A stretch of DNA of 64,000 nucleotides, from positions 13,020,001 through 13,084,000 of the forward strand of contig CM041465.1 in assembly GCA_023213395.1 (NCBI GenBank). Direction: 5' to 3'. The notes beneath the pieces are model-generated. The model worked only from the letters and a program-made list of their open reading frames with translations, did no database searches and was not told where the DNA came from. A program made the position numbers and the translations under genes. This DNA comes from Cycas panzhihuaensis (taxonomy: Eukaryota > Cycadophyta). Positions 23,013 through 32,340 of this stretch are shown piece by piece; position 1 is the stretch's first letter; each line of letters opens with the position of its first letter.

Positions 23013-23112
23013 ACCCTTATCCTTCGCGCCCACATGGGGTTTTCACGAATGGGATAGGCGAGACTTACTCTTGTCCTTCCGCACCCACAAGGGGTTTTTA
23101 CAAATGAGATAG
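23013..23112 (-). repeat. Two ~55-bp direct repeats in the copia-1 3' region
   Basis: Two units (from 23,013 and 23,067) share the pattern CTTrTCCTTCsGCrCCCACA, then GGGGTTTT, then ACrAATGrGATAG. Copia-3 has the same pair in reverse orientation at about 55,732-55,843, so the duplication predates both insertions. Confidence 0.7.
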
Positions 23113-23159
23113 AGTATGATGGTCATATTGTCATCTTCTTCAATCAGTTGAAGATGGAG

Positions 23160-23880
23160 GCCCTAAGGTGAGTTACTTCGGGCTGTTCAAACTTCACCCT
23201 CTTGATGGTTTGGTGAAGATATCGGCCACTTGATCTCGTGGGGCAAGACTCCAATTGAATTGTGCCATCATGAACTAGTTCTCTAATCACGTGGACTTTT
23301 GTACTTATATGTTTGGTATGATCATGAAATCTGATTTTTAGCCATCTGGATTGTAGATTGATTATCTATATGTAAGCTAGTAGAACTTGTTTGGGTGGCA
23401 TTTAATGTATTCAACAATTTTCTAAGCCATATCACCTCCTTGCTTGTCTCGAGCGTGATGTACTCGGCTTGATTGAGTCTGCAACTATCTTTTCTGCGGA
23501 TCTCCATGATATTGGTCTGTTCCAAGAAATGTTACGTGCCAGACGTAGATCTTCCCATGTCTTTATCTCCCAAAGTCCGAGTCATGTATGCATAAAGTTT
23601 AAATTACGCATTGGGTTCATACAATGCACCATATTTGCTAGTCGTCTTTAGGTACCTCAACACTCGTATTGCGACTTGCGATGATTCTGCTTAGGATTTG
23701 TCATGAATCTTGCAAGAATGCCGACAGAGTGTGCAATATCTGGCCTTGTGTTGGTAGTATAGATGAGACTACCTACAAGTTGCTTACAGAGTGTTGCATC
23801 TGCCTCCCTATTGTCACCATCAGCTGAGAGTTTAATATTAGGCTCCATAGGTGTATCCACTAGTCGAGCACCTTCCAACT
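23160..23880 (-). pseudogene. Copia-1 RNase H and Pol C-terminus
   Basis: Minus-strand pieces: GSLIYTTNTRPDIAHSVGIL at 23,657-23,878 (the RT-RNase H connection), then EYITLETSKEVIWLRKLL and LHIDNQSTIQMAKN at 23,322-23,525 (RNase H, with the conserved D-N-Q-S/A). The two open pieces are in different frames. Copia-3 carries the matching text at 55,407-55,664. Confidence 0.85.
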
Positions 23881-24054
23881 GAAACTTTGTCAGAAGATCG
23901 TTGATATATTTTTCTTAGGAGAGAAAGATTTTGCCATCCTTTTGAGTTACTTCAATTCCCAAGTAATATTTCATCAACCCGAGGTCAGACAATTCAAAAG
24001 TTTTAGCAAGGTCCTTCTTGATTGGTGATTACATTCACTATTCCCTGTTATGAG

Positions 24055-24731
24055 CATGTCATCCACAAAGATTAAGAGGTAAGTGACTTTATCATTTTGG
24101 CACTTGATGAATAATGTTGCATCAATATCTTGATAGTCACAACCTCATATCCAAGTTGCCTCATTCTTTCAGACAACTTGGTAAACCAAGCACGAGGGGC
24201 TTGCTTTAGGCCGTATAAGGACTTTTTGAGCCTACAAACTTTATGCTCCTGACCATCAATCTCGTATCCTTCTGGCTGAGCCATGTAAATTTCTTCTTTA
24301 AGGTCCCCATTGAAATGCGGTCTTAACATCGAGTTGGTGGATTTTCCAACCCATTGAGCGCCCAAGGCTATAAGAGTTCTGATCGTAGGCCACTTGGTTG
24401 TAGGAGTAAATATTTCAGTGTAGTCAATGCCTTCCCTTTGCATGAATCCTTTTTCTACTAACCTTGCCTTGTGCTTTTCTAGGGTGCCATCTGATCTATA
24501 CTTGTTTTTTAACACCCATTTATTTTGAACTACCTTTCTTCCAAGTGGTAGATTAACAAGCTCCCATGTACCATTCTTAATAAGAGATTGATACTCTTCA
24601 TTCATGGCATTTCTCCAATTGCATGCTTTCTGACTTCTTGGTACGTTAGGGCTCTTCATTAAGAGCAAGATGCGATTCTGTTGGTTCAAGCTCAGCGGAA
24701 AGTGATTCATGCATCCTTGCTCTATGGGCAC
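24055..24731 (-). pseudogene. Copia-1 reverse transcriptase
   Basis: A 219-codon open stretch contains [56 protein letters not shown] and [14 protein letters not shown], all standard copia RT blocks. The catalytic box is FVDDM at 24,055-24,069, just past the end of this open stretch and in another frame. The shift lies near 24,140, where a run of three T's in copia-3 (54,678-54,680) is two here. The loss is a one-base change in a homopolymer, so a sequencing error is possible. Confidence 0.9.
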
Positions 24732-25099
24732 TTCTAGTGCCGATTTTGCCTACCTCATCCGGTCGCATGTCCTTGTGTGGTGGTAGGCTTCACGAAAACC
24801 TCGAGTTGGGAATGAGGTTTTCATTTCCACAACCTCTTGGTCTTCGTTTTGATCCTGAAAAGGATCATGTGAAATATTTGGCACGGAGGAAGTTGGCGAT
24901 CTTTGGAGAAGATGGGCGACCACGGATGTTGGAGAAGATGATCCTTCTGCTATGGCTTTGCCTTTGTCAACTTGGTTGTTCACAAATGATGGTGTTGGAT
25001 GTGTACACATTGGATTGGAGTCACAACTTGTATCCTCCGAGGCTCTATTGTCAGATTCCAAGATTTTAAGCATCATTTAGCATCTCCCCCTAAATTTTG

Positions 25100-25985
25100 G
25101 AATCTGGACATCAAATTCAAGAGCATTATTAAATCGATATGATGGCGTCTTGGAGTCAAGTCTCGAGTAATTGATCTTCAGTCTGCAAAGATAACATCTC
25201 TAGTGATGATGATTTTGCGCTCTGAAGGTATAAAAACCTTGTATCCCTTTTTGTCCATAGGGTATCCGACAAAGATACCTTTGATGGCTCTATCTTGGAG
25301 CTTATTTCTATGTTCCTGCAAAATATGAGAATAACAAGTAGAGCCAAAAATTAAGTGCGAGATAGAGGGTTTGTCCATACCACATTTCATGGAGGGGCCG
25401 AGCTTGGAGGGACTAACGGTGTTGATGCAATACCACGGTCCGGATAGCCTCGGCCCAAAGATAGATAGGGACATTCTTATATACCGGCCTTAGCACGAGC
25501 CATATTCATGATGGTCTGTTCATACGCTCGGCAACTCCATTTTCTTTGGGGTGTACCTGTGATGGTCGATGTTTGATTCCACGTTGGCGTAGAGTACGAT
25601 TCAAACTCATTGGATGTGTACTCGCCACCATTATCGATCTGAGTATTTTGATCTTGAATCGATTCATTTTCCACGGGCCTTGAAAGCTTGAAACATAGAA
25701 AAGCTTCATCTTTCTTTGCAAGAAAAGCAACCCATACTTTCTTGGTAAAATCATCAATGAAAGTAATATAGTACCACTACATTTGATAGAAGGGATGGGC
25801 ATAGGACCGCATATATCCGAGTGTACAAGTCGCAAGGTTGGGTAGATTTCCAGACTACGAGGAAAGGGTTGTCTTTGAGATTTAGCAATAATACATGCTT
25901 CACATTTAAAGGGCTTGGAGGAACTTAGGAAAACCAGAAGAGTGTCTTGTAGTTCTCTTAAGCGATCAATTTTGATATGGCCCAT
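25100..25985 (-). pseudogene. Copia-1 integrase
   Basis: The pre-integrase and zinc region reads MGHIKIDRLRELQ and FKCEACIIAKSQRQPF. The core reads RLVHSDICGPMP near 25,820, then IDNGGEYTSNEF near 25,640 in another frame, then HPKENGVAERMNR near 25,520. After a further shift come ISHLIFGSTCYSHILQEHRN and KGIFVGYPMDKKGYKVF at 25,178-25,474, the post-core GKGY-type block of copia integrases. At least two frame changes interrupt it. Confidence 0.9.
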
Positions 25986-26399
25986 ACGAGCATGCCATAG
26001 AGCGCTTGGGACAACTTTTGAGGAGTCAGGGTTGTGGTAAAAACAAATTCATCATCAACATAGTTGACTTCAGAGGACGGTGAGCCAGTTAGGCGGAAAA
26101 GTTTACCATCAAGAATTCCGGTCATAACCACAGCATTTGAAGGAGGGTGAATGACACAGAGTTTGATTGTTTGCGATTACACTCGGATCAAATCCATGAG
26201 AGACAAGGGTGGACGGGGAGAGCGATTCGCCCGGAGGCGAGAATATATAAAACATCAACAAGTGTAAAATCTGGAAGGCACAGGAGTTTCGTGCAAACTG
26301 TTCCAAGTCCTTCAACTGGCTGAGATAATTTGTCAGCCATGTGTACAACACCACGAACTTCAGAGTCAAAATCTTGAAAGAGCTGGCGATGACAAGTCA

Positions 26400-26445
26400 T
26401 GTGTTGTGTTGCTCCAGTATCCATGATCCACGATGAAGTATTTGA
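26400..26445 (-). pseudogene. Copia-1 aspartic protease core
   Basis: The frame at 26,188-26,481 reads SSWIMDTGATQHMTCH, with the intact catalytic D-T-G at 26,413-26,421. Copia proteases carry exactly this W-x-x-D-S/T-G-A-S/T-x-H-M motif. The frame fails about 75 codons later. Confidence 0.9.
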
Positions 26446-26499
26446 GGTAGCACTATTTGCAACTCCAAGTGGTGAAGGCAAAAGTGAATAAGCATAGCC

Positions 26500-27614
26500 A
26501 CAATGAGCCTCAATATACTTAGTGGATCTATCAACAACATTTGATGAAGTGGTCCCAATTCTTTGAAGGTGTGCATGAGCAAATTGCGTTCCACCAAAAG
26601 CATCTTCAAAAGAAGTATTATCAACATTATGTGCACCATGGCGCTATTGATAACTTGGTAGTTTGTTGGTGGCGATTACGCAATTTTTGGCATAATGTCC
26701 TCTTCTATTACACCTTTGGCACACGATTGTTTGATTTCCGGTCAAGTATTAGTATTGGATTGTCTCTGATCTTGGATCTAGGTCCGGGTTGATTATTTAC
26801 CCTTGGCCTTGAGGCTGTTTTGTTGGAATTGAGGAGCCTGTTGACTAAGAGGACGTTGTCCTTGTTGTCTCCCTCTTCCTCTTCCTCGGGAATTACCACC
26901 TCTACGAGAGTATTGACCTTGATTTTTGGTGTAACAAAGATCTTCTTCCACTTCAAAAGCAGCATCAATTGGATCTGATGTAGTGGCAAAGTTGGTATCA
27001 AAGTTCTTATCAAATTCAATGAACTTATCAGCAAGATCCTCAAAGTTTAGGGTCTTTAAAGTTCCTTTGGATTGAAGACTCCCAATAGATTTTTATAATG
27101 CGGGATATGGAGACATGGTGAATCAAGAAAGCCCATGTAATGCATTGAGTTTTAAAATCTTTATCAATGGCTTGCTTGATTGGACGAAGGAGATTGATTG
27201 TCTCACTTGCATGTCCTTTTGCATTTTCAATTTGTTCATCTTGACACTAAGTGAACAAATTCTAAGTCTGATTTAGTGTCAAAGTTCTTCTTAAGAACTT
27301 CAAGAACTTTCCATCTTTGTATCATGTATGCGGCTTCATCAATGAGATTATGCGAGGAATAATCGGTGACAAGCGATATCCTGCATGGATTTTATCATCA
27401 TCAAGTTCCCATTGGCGTTTAGCTACGGCTTGATGGGGCGGTTGGAGCACCTCTGCTTTGAAGCGGTTGTGGTAGTAGGCTGCAGTGGTGTAGGTTGTAA
27501 GTGATCTCTCCATAGACCTTCATACTTTGCAGCATTTCGACACGATGAACCACATGTCCCAATTTTCTTTCCCTTTTAGAATCGGTTCACATTTTGCTTG
27601 AATTGTGAAGACAT
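26500..27614 (-). pseudogene. Copia-1 gag with intact zinc knuckle
   Basis: Gag is the structural particle protein. The likely start is the ATG at 27,614 (MSSQF), followed by ILKGKENWDMWF, the usual copia gag N-terminal block. A CCHC knuckle, CQRCNRRGHYAKNC, is complete at 26,680-26,721. Between them the frame shifts several times (open pieces 27,322-27,513 and 26,708-27,043). Basic RG- and Q-rich text just before the knuckle fits nucleocapsid. Confidence 0.8.
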
Positions 27615-27775
27615 TGTGTCTTTTAGAAGGGAAGAAATGAACAAGGACTATAAAAGTGATGGTAATAAATGACCGATCACTATTTACAAATGGGAAATGT
27701 AATGAAGTAGTGTAGAAGAAGGAAGAAGAAGTGAGAATGGTTGCTCAAAGATGAAGGAGCAACTTAGAGAAAAGT

Positions 27776-27898
27776 CACCAACACTTGTGACAAATATTAA
27801 CTTTGACGCGAGGAATATGAGAAGAACTATGATAAAATTGGCCACTAACACTTGTGGCAAATATTAACTGACGCGAGGAATATGAGAAGCACTATGAT
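27776..27898. repeat. Two ~60-bp direct repeats in the copia-1 leader
   Basis: CACyAACACTTGTGrCAAAT, then a GACGCGAGGAATATGAGAAG block, occurs at 27,776-27,833 and again at 27,843-27,898 with few differences. They lie in the untranslated leader just upstream of gag. Confidence 0.8.
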
Positions 27899-28560
27899 TA
27901 TGATTACACTATGGATCACTTTTTACAAATAAGTAAGTGATCAATATACAAGATTGTAGGCCAATGTAGAAGTTGACATCATTAGGTTTACACAACTTGA
28001 AGCTCAAATGTAGGATGCGTAATCAACCCAATAACCTCTAACTTGTGTCCAATGTGTAGTTGAGGTTGTTGAAGGAATGCCTAGGCTTCTAGTAGAATTA
28101 ATTTGGCCTTCACCCGCGATACCCATAATCGTGCTTGGTGATGAAATCCAAGTCTAGCAGACCCGTGTACTCCCAATCCTCACCCAGTTCACCAATGAGC
28201 CACTATATACCTCCTCTAAGGAGTGGTACGTGCAGACCCATGGCTATGGCGGATATTGGATCGGGTATATTTTAATCTTGTATTAAAGTTTCAGTTTTCC
28301 CGGTTGGTTATCAGGATGATCCCTGATTGAGGCACGATGGTATGGCTAACCAAACCTCACCAATATTCTGGTTTAGTCCAGTCCCAACTTGAAACCCACA
28401 CCTCCTTTATGGCACGGCATTCTGCCAACCAAGGTATCTCAACCTTGGCGAGTGTGTGAACAGGTACAAGATGGCAGAAAATAGCGTACGTGATGCGTTC
28501 CTTTTAGGAAGAGTGAAAAGATTATCGAATTGCATCAAACGTACATTTAACTGAAAATAA

Positions 28561-28660
28561 TGCTTGCTTGGAGTGCTTTTGGAGTGCTTGCTTGAAGTGC
28601 TTGCTTGAAGTGTCTTTGGAGTGCTTGCTTTGAGTGATTTTAGAGTGCTGAAATGCAATG
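28561..28660. repeat. Minisatellite in the copia-1 leader
   Basis: About seven degenerate copies of a GGAGTGCTTGCTT-like 10-16-mer lie head to tail. They make the Ser-Lys-Thr-rich minus-strand open frames here look longer than chance, so those frames are not called as genes. Confidence 0.75.
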
Positions 28661-28794
28661 CTCAATAAGTGAGTGAGGACACCGGATATTGCTCTGATCC
28701 AGGTGTTTTTTCTCACTTTTACAATGGGCTTTTAAGCCTTATAAAAAGAAGAAATTTTCTTCATTTTTTTTTTTTTGTTAATACAAAAAAAAGT

Positions 28795-29171
28795 ACTCTT
28801 CACTAAATCTGCAATAACTTTCTCCCACGATGTCGAAATGGAGTGCCGATTTTTGTGATGCAAACTAGACTCAGAGCTTCATCTTTAGAAAGTGGAATCA
28901 GGTCCAAATGAGTTCTGGAATATTTTTGACAGCCCCGCAAAGTTAGGAAATTATATTTTTCCAGAATTCTTACTAAAAATAACTGTTGTTCACTAAAACA
29001 GCAATAACTTCCTCATACGGCATCCAAATTAGGTGCCGGTTTTTGTGCTAGAAAGTAGACTCAGAGCCCCATCTTTGAAAATTGGAATCACTTCAATTGG
29101 ATCTCTGTAGAAGATTTTGCAGACCTGTGAAGTTCAGCAATCAAATTAAATTTCTGCAGAAATTTCAGCTT
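28795..29171. repeat. Tandem pair of ~190-bp repeats in the copia-1 leader
   Basis: Unit 1 (28,800-28,985) and unit 2 (28,990-29,171) share TTCACTAAAwCwGCAATAAC, then GTGCCGrTTTTTGTG, then TAGACTCAGAGC, then CATCTTTrrAAA. They are diverged but clearly collinear. This is leader sequence between primer site and gag. Confidence 0.7.
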
Positions 29172-29633
29172 TCTAATCTCTCATTAACACATGATACCAT
29201 ATGAAATTTCCATCATTTTTTGATCACCAGGATCCCAATATGGGCAAGGTGAGAGCATACAATGATAGATATTTTAAATGGCTCAAAATTCTTTAAAAAA
29301 ATGGGTAAAACTCCTTACAATCATTCTTCTAAATCTTTGGAAAAATTTAAGACATTTCCCCTTGTTAAATGGACAAAAAAGGGAAAAGAAAAAGAAGAAT
29401 GGGATAGCATGAATAGCCAGCAAAGGATTGGAATCCTTGGGCCTTAAAACTCCTTATATTATGCTTCCAAACCTGCAAAAGAGAAAGGAAAGGAAAACAA
29501 TACAAAATATGCTATCATAATAACTTGAAAATATTTCTAAATTCACTTTCACAATCTCCTTCACCACATGGATTGTGGGGGAGAAGGAAGTGATGGCTCC
29601 ATTACAAGTGCAAGTGGGGAATATGAAGGAAGC

Positions 29634-29647
29634 AAGCTCTGATACCA
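29634..29647 (-). promoter_or_regulatory. Copia-1 primer-binding site
   Basis: Minus strand TGGTATCAGAGCTT, two bases inside the 5' LTR, complementary to initiator tRNA-Met. Confidence 0.9.
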
Positions 29648-29649
29648 CA

Positions 29650-29947
29650 TGAAAAGAGTGGATCTATCCTTCATCTCCATGTACTAAACACAAAGGCAAA
29701 CATGGGAGCAAGAGAGACTTGAGAGAAAGAAAGTAGCTCTCACAAAATGGGGAGGTAAAGAATGAATCTCCTCCATTGAGCTTTACTTTTATATTGAGAG
29801 AGGGAGCATTTGGGTTAGGTGAAATGAAATTACACATAATGCACATGAAAGTGCATTTCACTTAAGTGATCTAATTTAAAGTTCACTTAAGACCCTTTTT
29901 CGAAATAATCAACTAATGTAATGACCTTATGTCATTAACCCTTTTCA
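29650..29947 (-). repeat. Copia-1 5' LTR
   Basis: 298 bp, TGAAAAG...CTTTTCA, nearly identical to the left LTR. The right flank CCTCC is the second copy of the target duplication. Confidence 0.95.
29785..29795 (-). promoter_or_regulatory. TATA box in the copia-1 5' LTR
   Basis: Minus strand AATATAAAAG inside the LTR is the only good TATA match and is kept in both copia-3 LTRs. It would drive the element transcript leftward. Confidence 0.6.
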
Positions 29948-30860
29948 CCTCCATCACTTCCTCCTCTAGCTCCTCTCCCTCTCCCTCTAGCCATAATGGG
30001 AGCGCCCTCTACTATTGCTCTCTCAACTATATCAACTCTATCATCACTCCATATTAGTAGTCCCTCATATAGATTTTGTACTAGTTATCTCCTGGTCATC
30101 TGAATTAGTAGAGGACTATGTGTGCTTCTCATTATTATAGCTTCTCTATTATGGATTTAGGCTCTCACCTACCATCTATTCATTCCTAGGTCAATAATAG
30201 TTGGATCTTCTAGTGCTCCACCTGACCTTATTGATGAGATGTGGTTATATAACCAACATATCATAACAGAACAATAGGAAAAGCCTCCTCAACCCTGCCT
30301 CCTAATATTAAATAATTAAAGGCATATGCTATCAGCTATATATTACTATTAGCTCATCTTAATCCCATGTTCAGACCTCCTAATCACTCTCACCCACTCT
30401 ATAGGGACTTCCATGAAGTTTGGGTCCTTGTAATTCTTAATATAATGATTAGGATAATGATCTTTTATATCATGGGTATCCCTTCCATATCCTCATCAAC
30501 TTGATAGATATCTTATGAGGACCAAACTAATTAGCAAAACTAGTAAGATGTTGGCTACAGGCCTCTTAAGACTCATCATCTATTACTTTATTTAGTTTGA
30601 TCCTCTCCCCATGCTAACTAACTCTTAAAATCCTTCTAATATCTCTAGAAGTAATCTAAATATCTCCAATAGCTTGTACCCTAAATATATTTCTCCTTGG
30701 GATCTAACTAATAAAATCATGAAGAATCTCATACTACATAACTAATTAAGTCAATCTACTCATCTAAGATAAGCCACATGCCCTCAATAGGGCCCAGTCC
30801 TCCTCAATTCATTAGCTAACCAATCTTTGATTGCCAATCCTTCATTTTCTTTCATATCTA
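29948..30860 (-). pseudogene. G2 antisense PMD gene, 5' part
   Basis: Minus strand from about 30,740 gives SIPRRNIFRVQAIGDI, a stop where Trp is expected, then ITSRDIRRILRVS and KLNKVIDDES. This aligns residue by residue with the G4 copy near 58,930-59,080 and has the same helix, strand and T/S-x-x-D-I-x-x-I-L pattern as the G1 PMD. Further on, GGFSYC and CWLYNH near 30,270 match G1. There are several TAG/TAA stops. The gene continues beyond copia-1 at 22,422. Confidence 0.65.
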
Positions 30861-31125
30861 CCCTCTCTAGAAGTTGCATCACATAAAAAATAATTATATT
30901 AGATTGTAATCTTTACTTTTGAAAAAACTTTCATTTTTTATTTTTTTCTTCTAACCCAAAAATATGATAACATAGTAAAAAACATAATTACATAATGAAA
31001 AATATGATAACATAGTTAAAAATATAATTTCTTTATTAAAAATGAGATATTCTAGTCTCTAAATCAAACTGTAAAATCATATTTTAATCTCCTTATCATG
31101 TTTTTAGTCTAATAATCACATATTT
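30861..31125. other. G2 3' spacer left of copia-2
   Basis: A+T-rich with short repeats of the AAAATATGATAACATAG type (30,958-31,030). It is comparable to the ATCACATTTTTTATA repeats at the matching place in G4 (58,620-58,705). Confidence 0.5.
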
Positions 31126-31474
31126 TGTTAGGAATAACCCTAATGCTATTAAAAGACCTATGCACCTAAGGCCCCTCAAAGCCACCTTTGAGGTCCTCTA
31201 GGGCACCACCAGCCTCCCAATAGCCACTAGGAGCTGACACCACTTTATTAAGGTACGTGCTTACATTTATTATTGTTATTTTTTAAATATATTTTGAATT
31301 ATATGTCAACTAACGTGCAGGTAGGGTGATGGCGCTTGTCGCCTCCCCAAAAACACTATTTAAAGGATGGGAATACCTCCTCGATATTTTTTAACACTAC
31401 CAACAATCAGAAATCACCTATTTTCTCAAAATGCATTTGATCTAATGTCCTACTCTACTCCTCTAAATCCATCA
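31126..31474 (+). repeat. Copia-2 5' LTR
   Basis: 349 bp, starts TGTTAGGAATAACCC and ends AAATCCATCA. A TATA-like CTATTTAAAGG is at about 31,357. The primer site lies two bases after its end. Confidence 0.93.
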
Positions 31475-31476
31475 TT

Positions 31477-31488
31477 TGGTATCAGAGC
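31477..31488 (+). promoter_or_regulatory. Copia-2 primer-binding site
   Basis: TGGTATCAGAGC, initiator-tRNA-Met type, perfectly preserved in an otherwise decayed element. Confidence 0.9.
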
Positions 31489-31711
31489 TAAAGAGGTACT
31501 TGATAATCATTTATGCTAATCTAAATTCTCATACATTTGGTAAAATAGTTGAATATGACTACTAGTTAGAATCTTGTTAAGCTCACCTATCTACTAGAGA
31601 ATACGGTTCAGAGTTTTGACCACTATGAATGAAGTTCTCATGCTCTAAAGTCAGCATTTTACAAACCTGATCACTATTGCTTTACCAAGTTCTTCATATT
31701 TTGATATTCAA

Positions 31712-31742
31712 ATATATCTATATATATATATATATATATATA

Positions 31743-31803
<61 letters not shown>
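31712..31803. repeat. (TA)n microsatellite
   Basis: About 90 bp of alternating TA with two C interruptions, in the copia-2 leader. A similar array lies in the leader of the gag-only element (60,683-60,760). Confidence 0.98.
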
Positions 31804-31805
<2 letters not shown>

Positions 31806-32309
31806 CTTTAATATATTTAAAAATTTTTATTTTATTTGTGGCTCTGTTATATGAATATATTCTTCTATGGTATGTTTTGAGTTAATACATCTATGTGAAC
31901 TTGCATTGCCTCCCCTCCGTTGGGTCCTCTCTACTATTTCAATCTAGTTATCTTTCAGCTTTCAGTCTTCTCTTTGTCCTTAACATCATTAGGAGACCTC
32001 CACTATCCATCATTACATTCAGAGCACGCCATTCCCATTCTATTTTACACCTTGTTAGGATTTGTGAGAATCCCTTCAATCTTATATAATGTTTAACGGC
32101 AAATCAATTTTTATCCTCTTCCGACAAATTCAAGTTTTCTCTTCTTGACTCTCTTCCTACATATTTCAGAAATATCCAAATACTATGTTTCACTATGTTC
32201 ATCATCATTAGTGCATTCCTTGTTTGTGAAATCATCTATTCATTGATATATTTCATTTCTGAAACATAGTGTCTATGTTCCATTTGCCATAACTGCATTT
32301 TTCATCTTC

Positions 32310-32340
32310 ATTCGTTCATTCATTCATTCATTCCTTCATC
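32310..32340. repeat. (CATT)n microsatellite
   Basis: About six CATT units with minor interruptions. Confidence 0.85.

Larger units (their letters stand above)
22423..29947 (-). mobile_element. Copia-1: young Ty1/copia element nested in G2
   Basis: Full-length element of 7,525 bp with 298-bp LTRs, a primer site inside the right LTR and a polypurine tract inside the left LTR, so it is oriented on the minus strand. The LTRs differ at only two positions that I could find. The flanking 5 bp are CCTCC on both sides, a perfect target duplication. Minus-strand order is gag, protease, integrase, RT, RNase H, the Ty1/copia order. CpG is much commoner than in the surrounding G2. Despite its youth, the coding region is broken into at least seven open pieces in different frames. 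Confidence 0.95.

Noticed and set aside
28407-28716. Ser/Lys/Thr-rich minus-strand frames as small proteins
   Set aside because: They translate a minisatellite and exist only because of the repeat.
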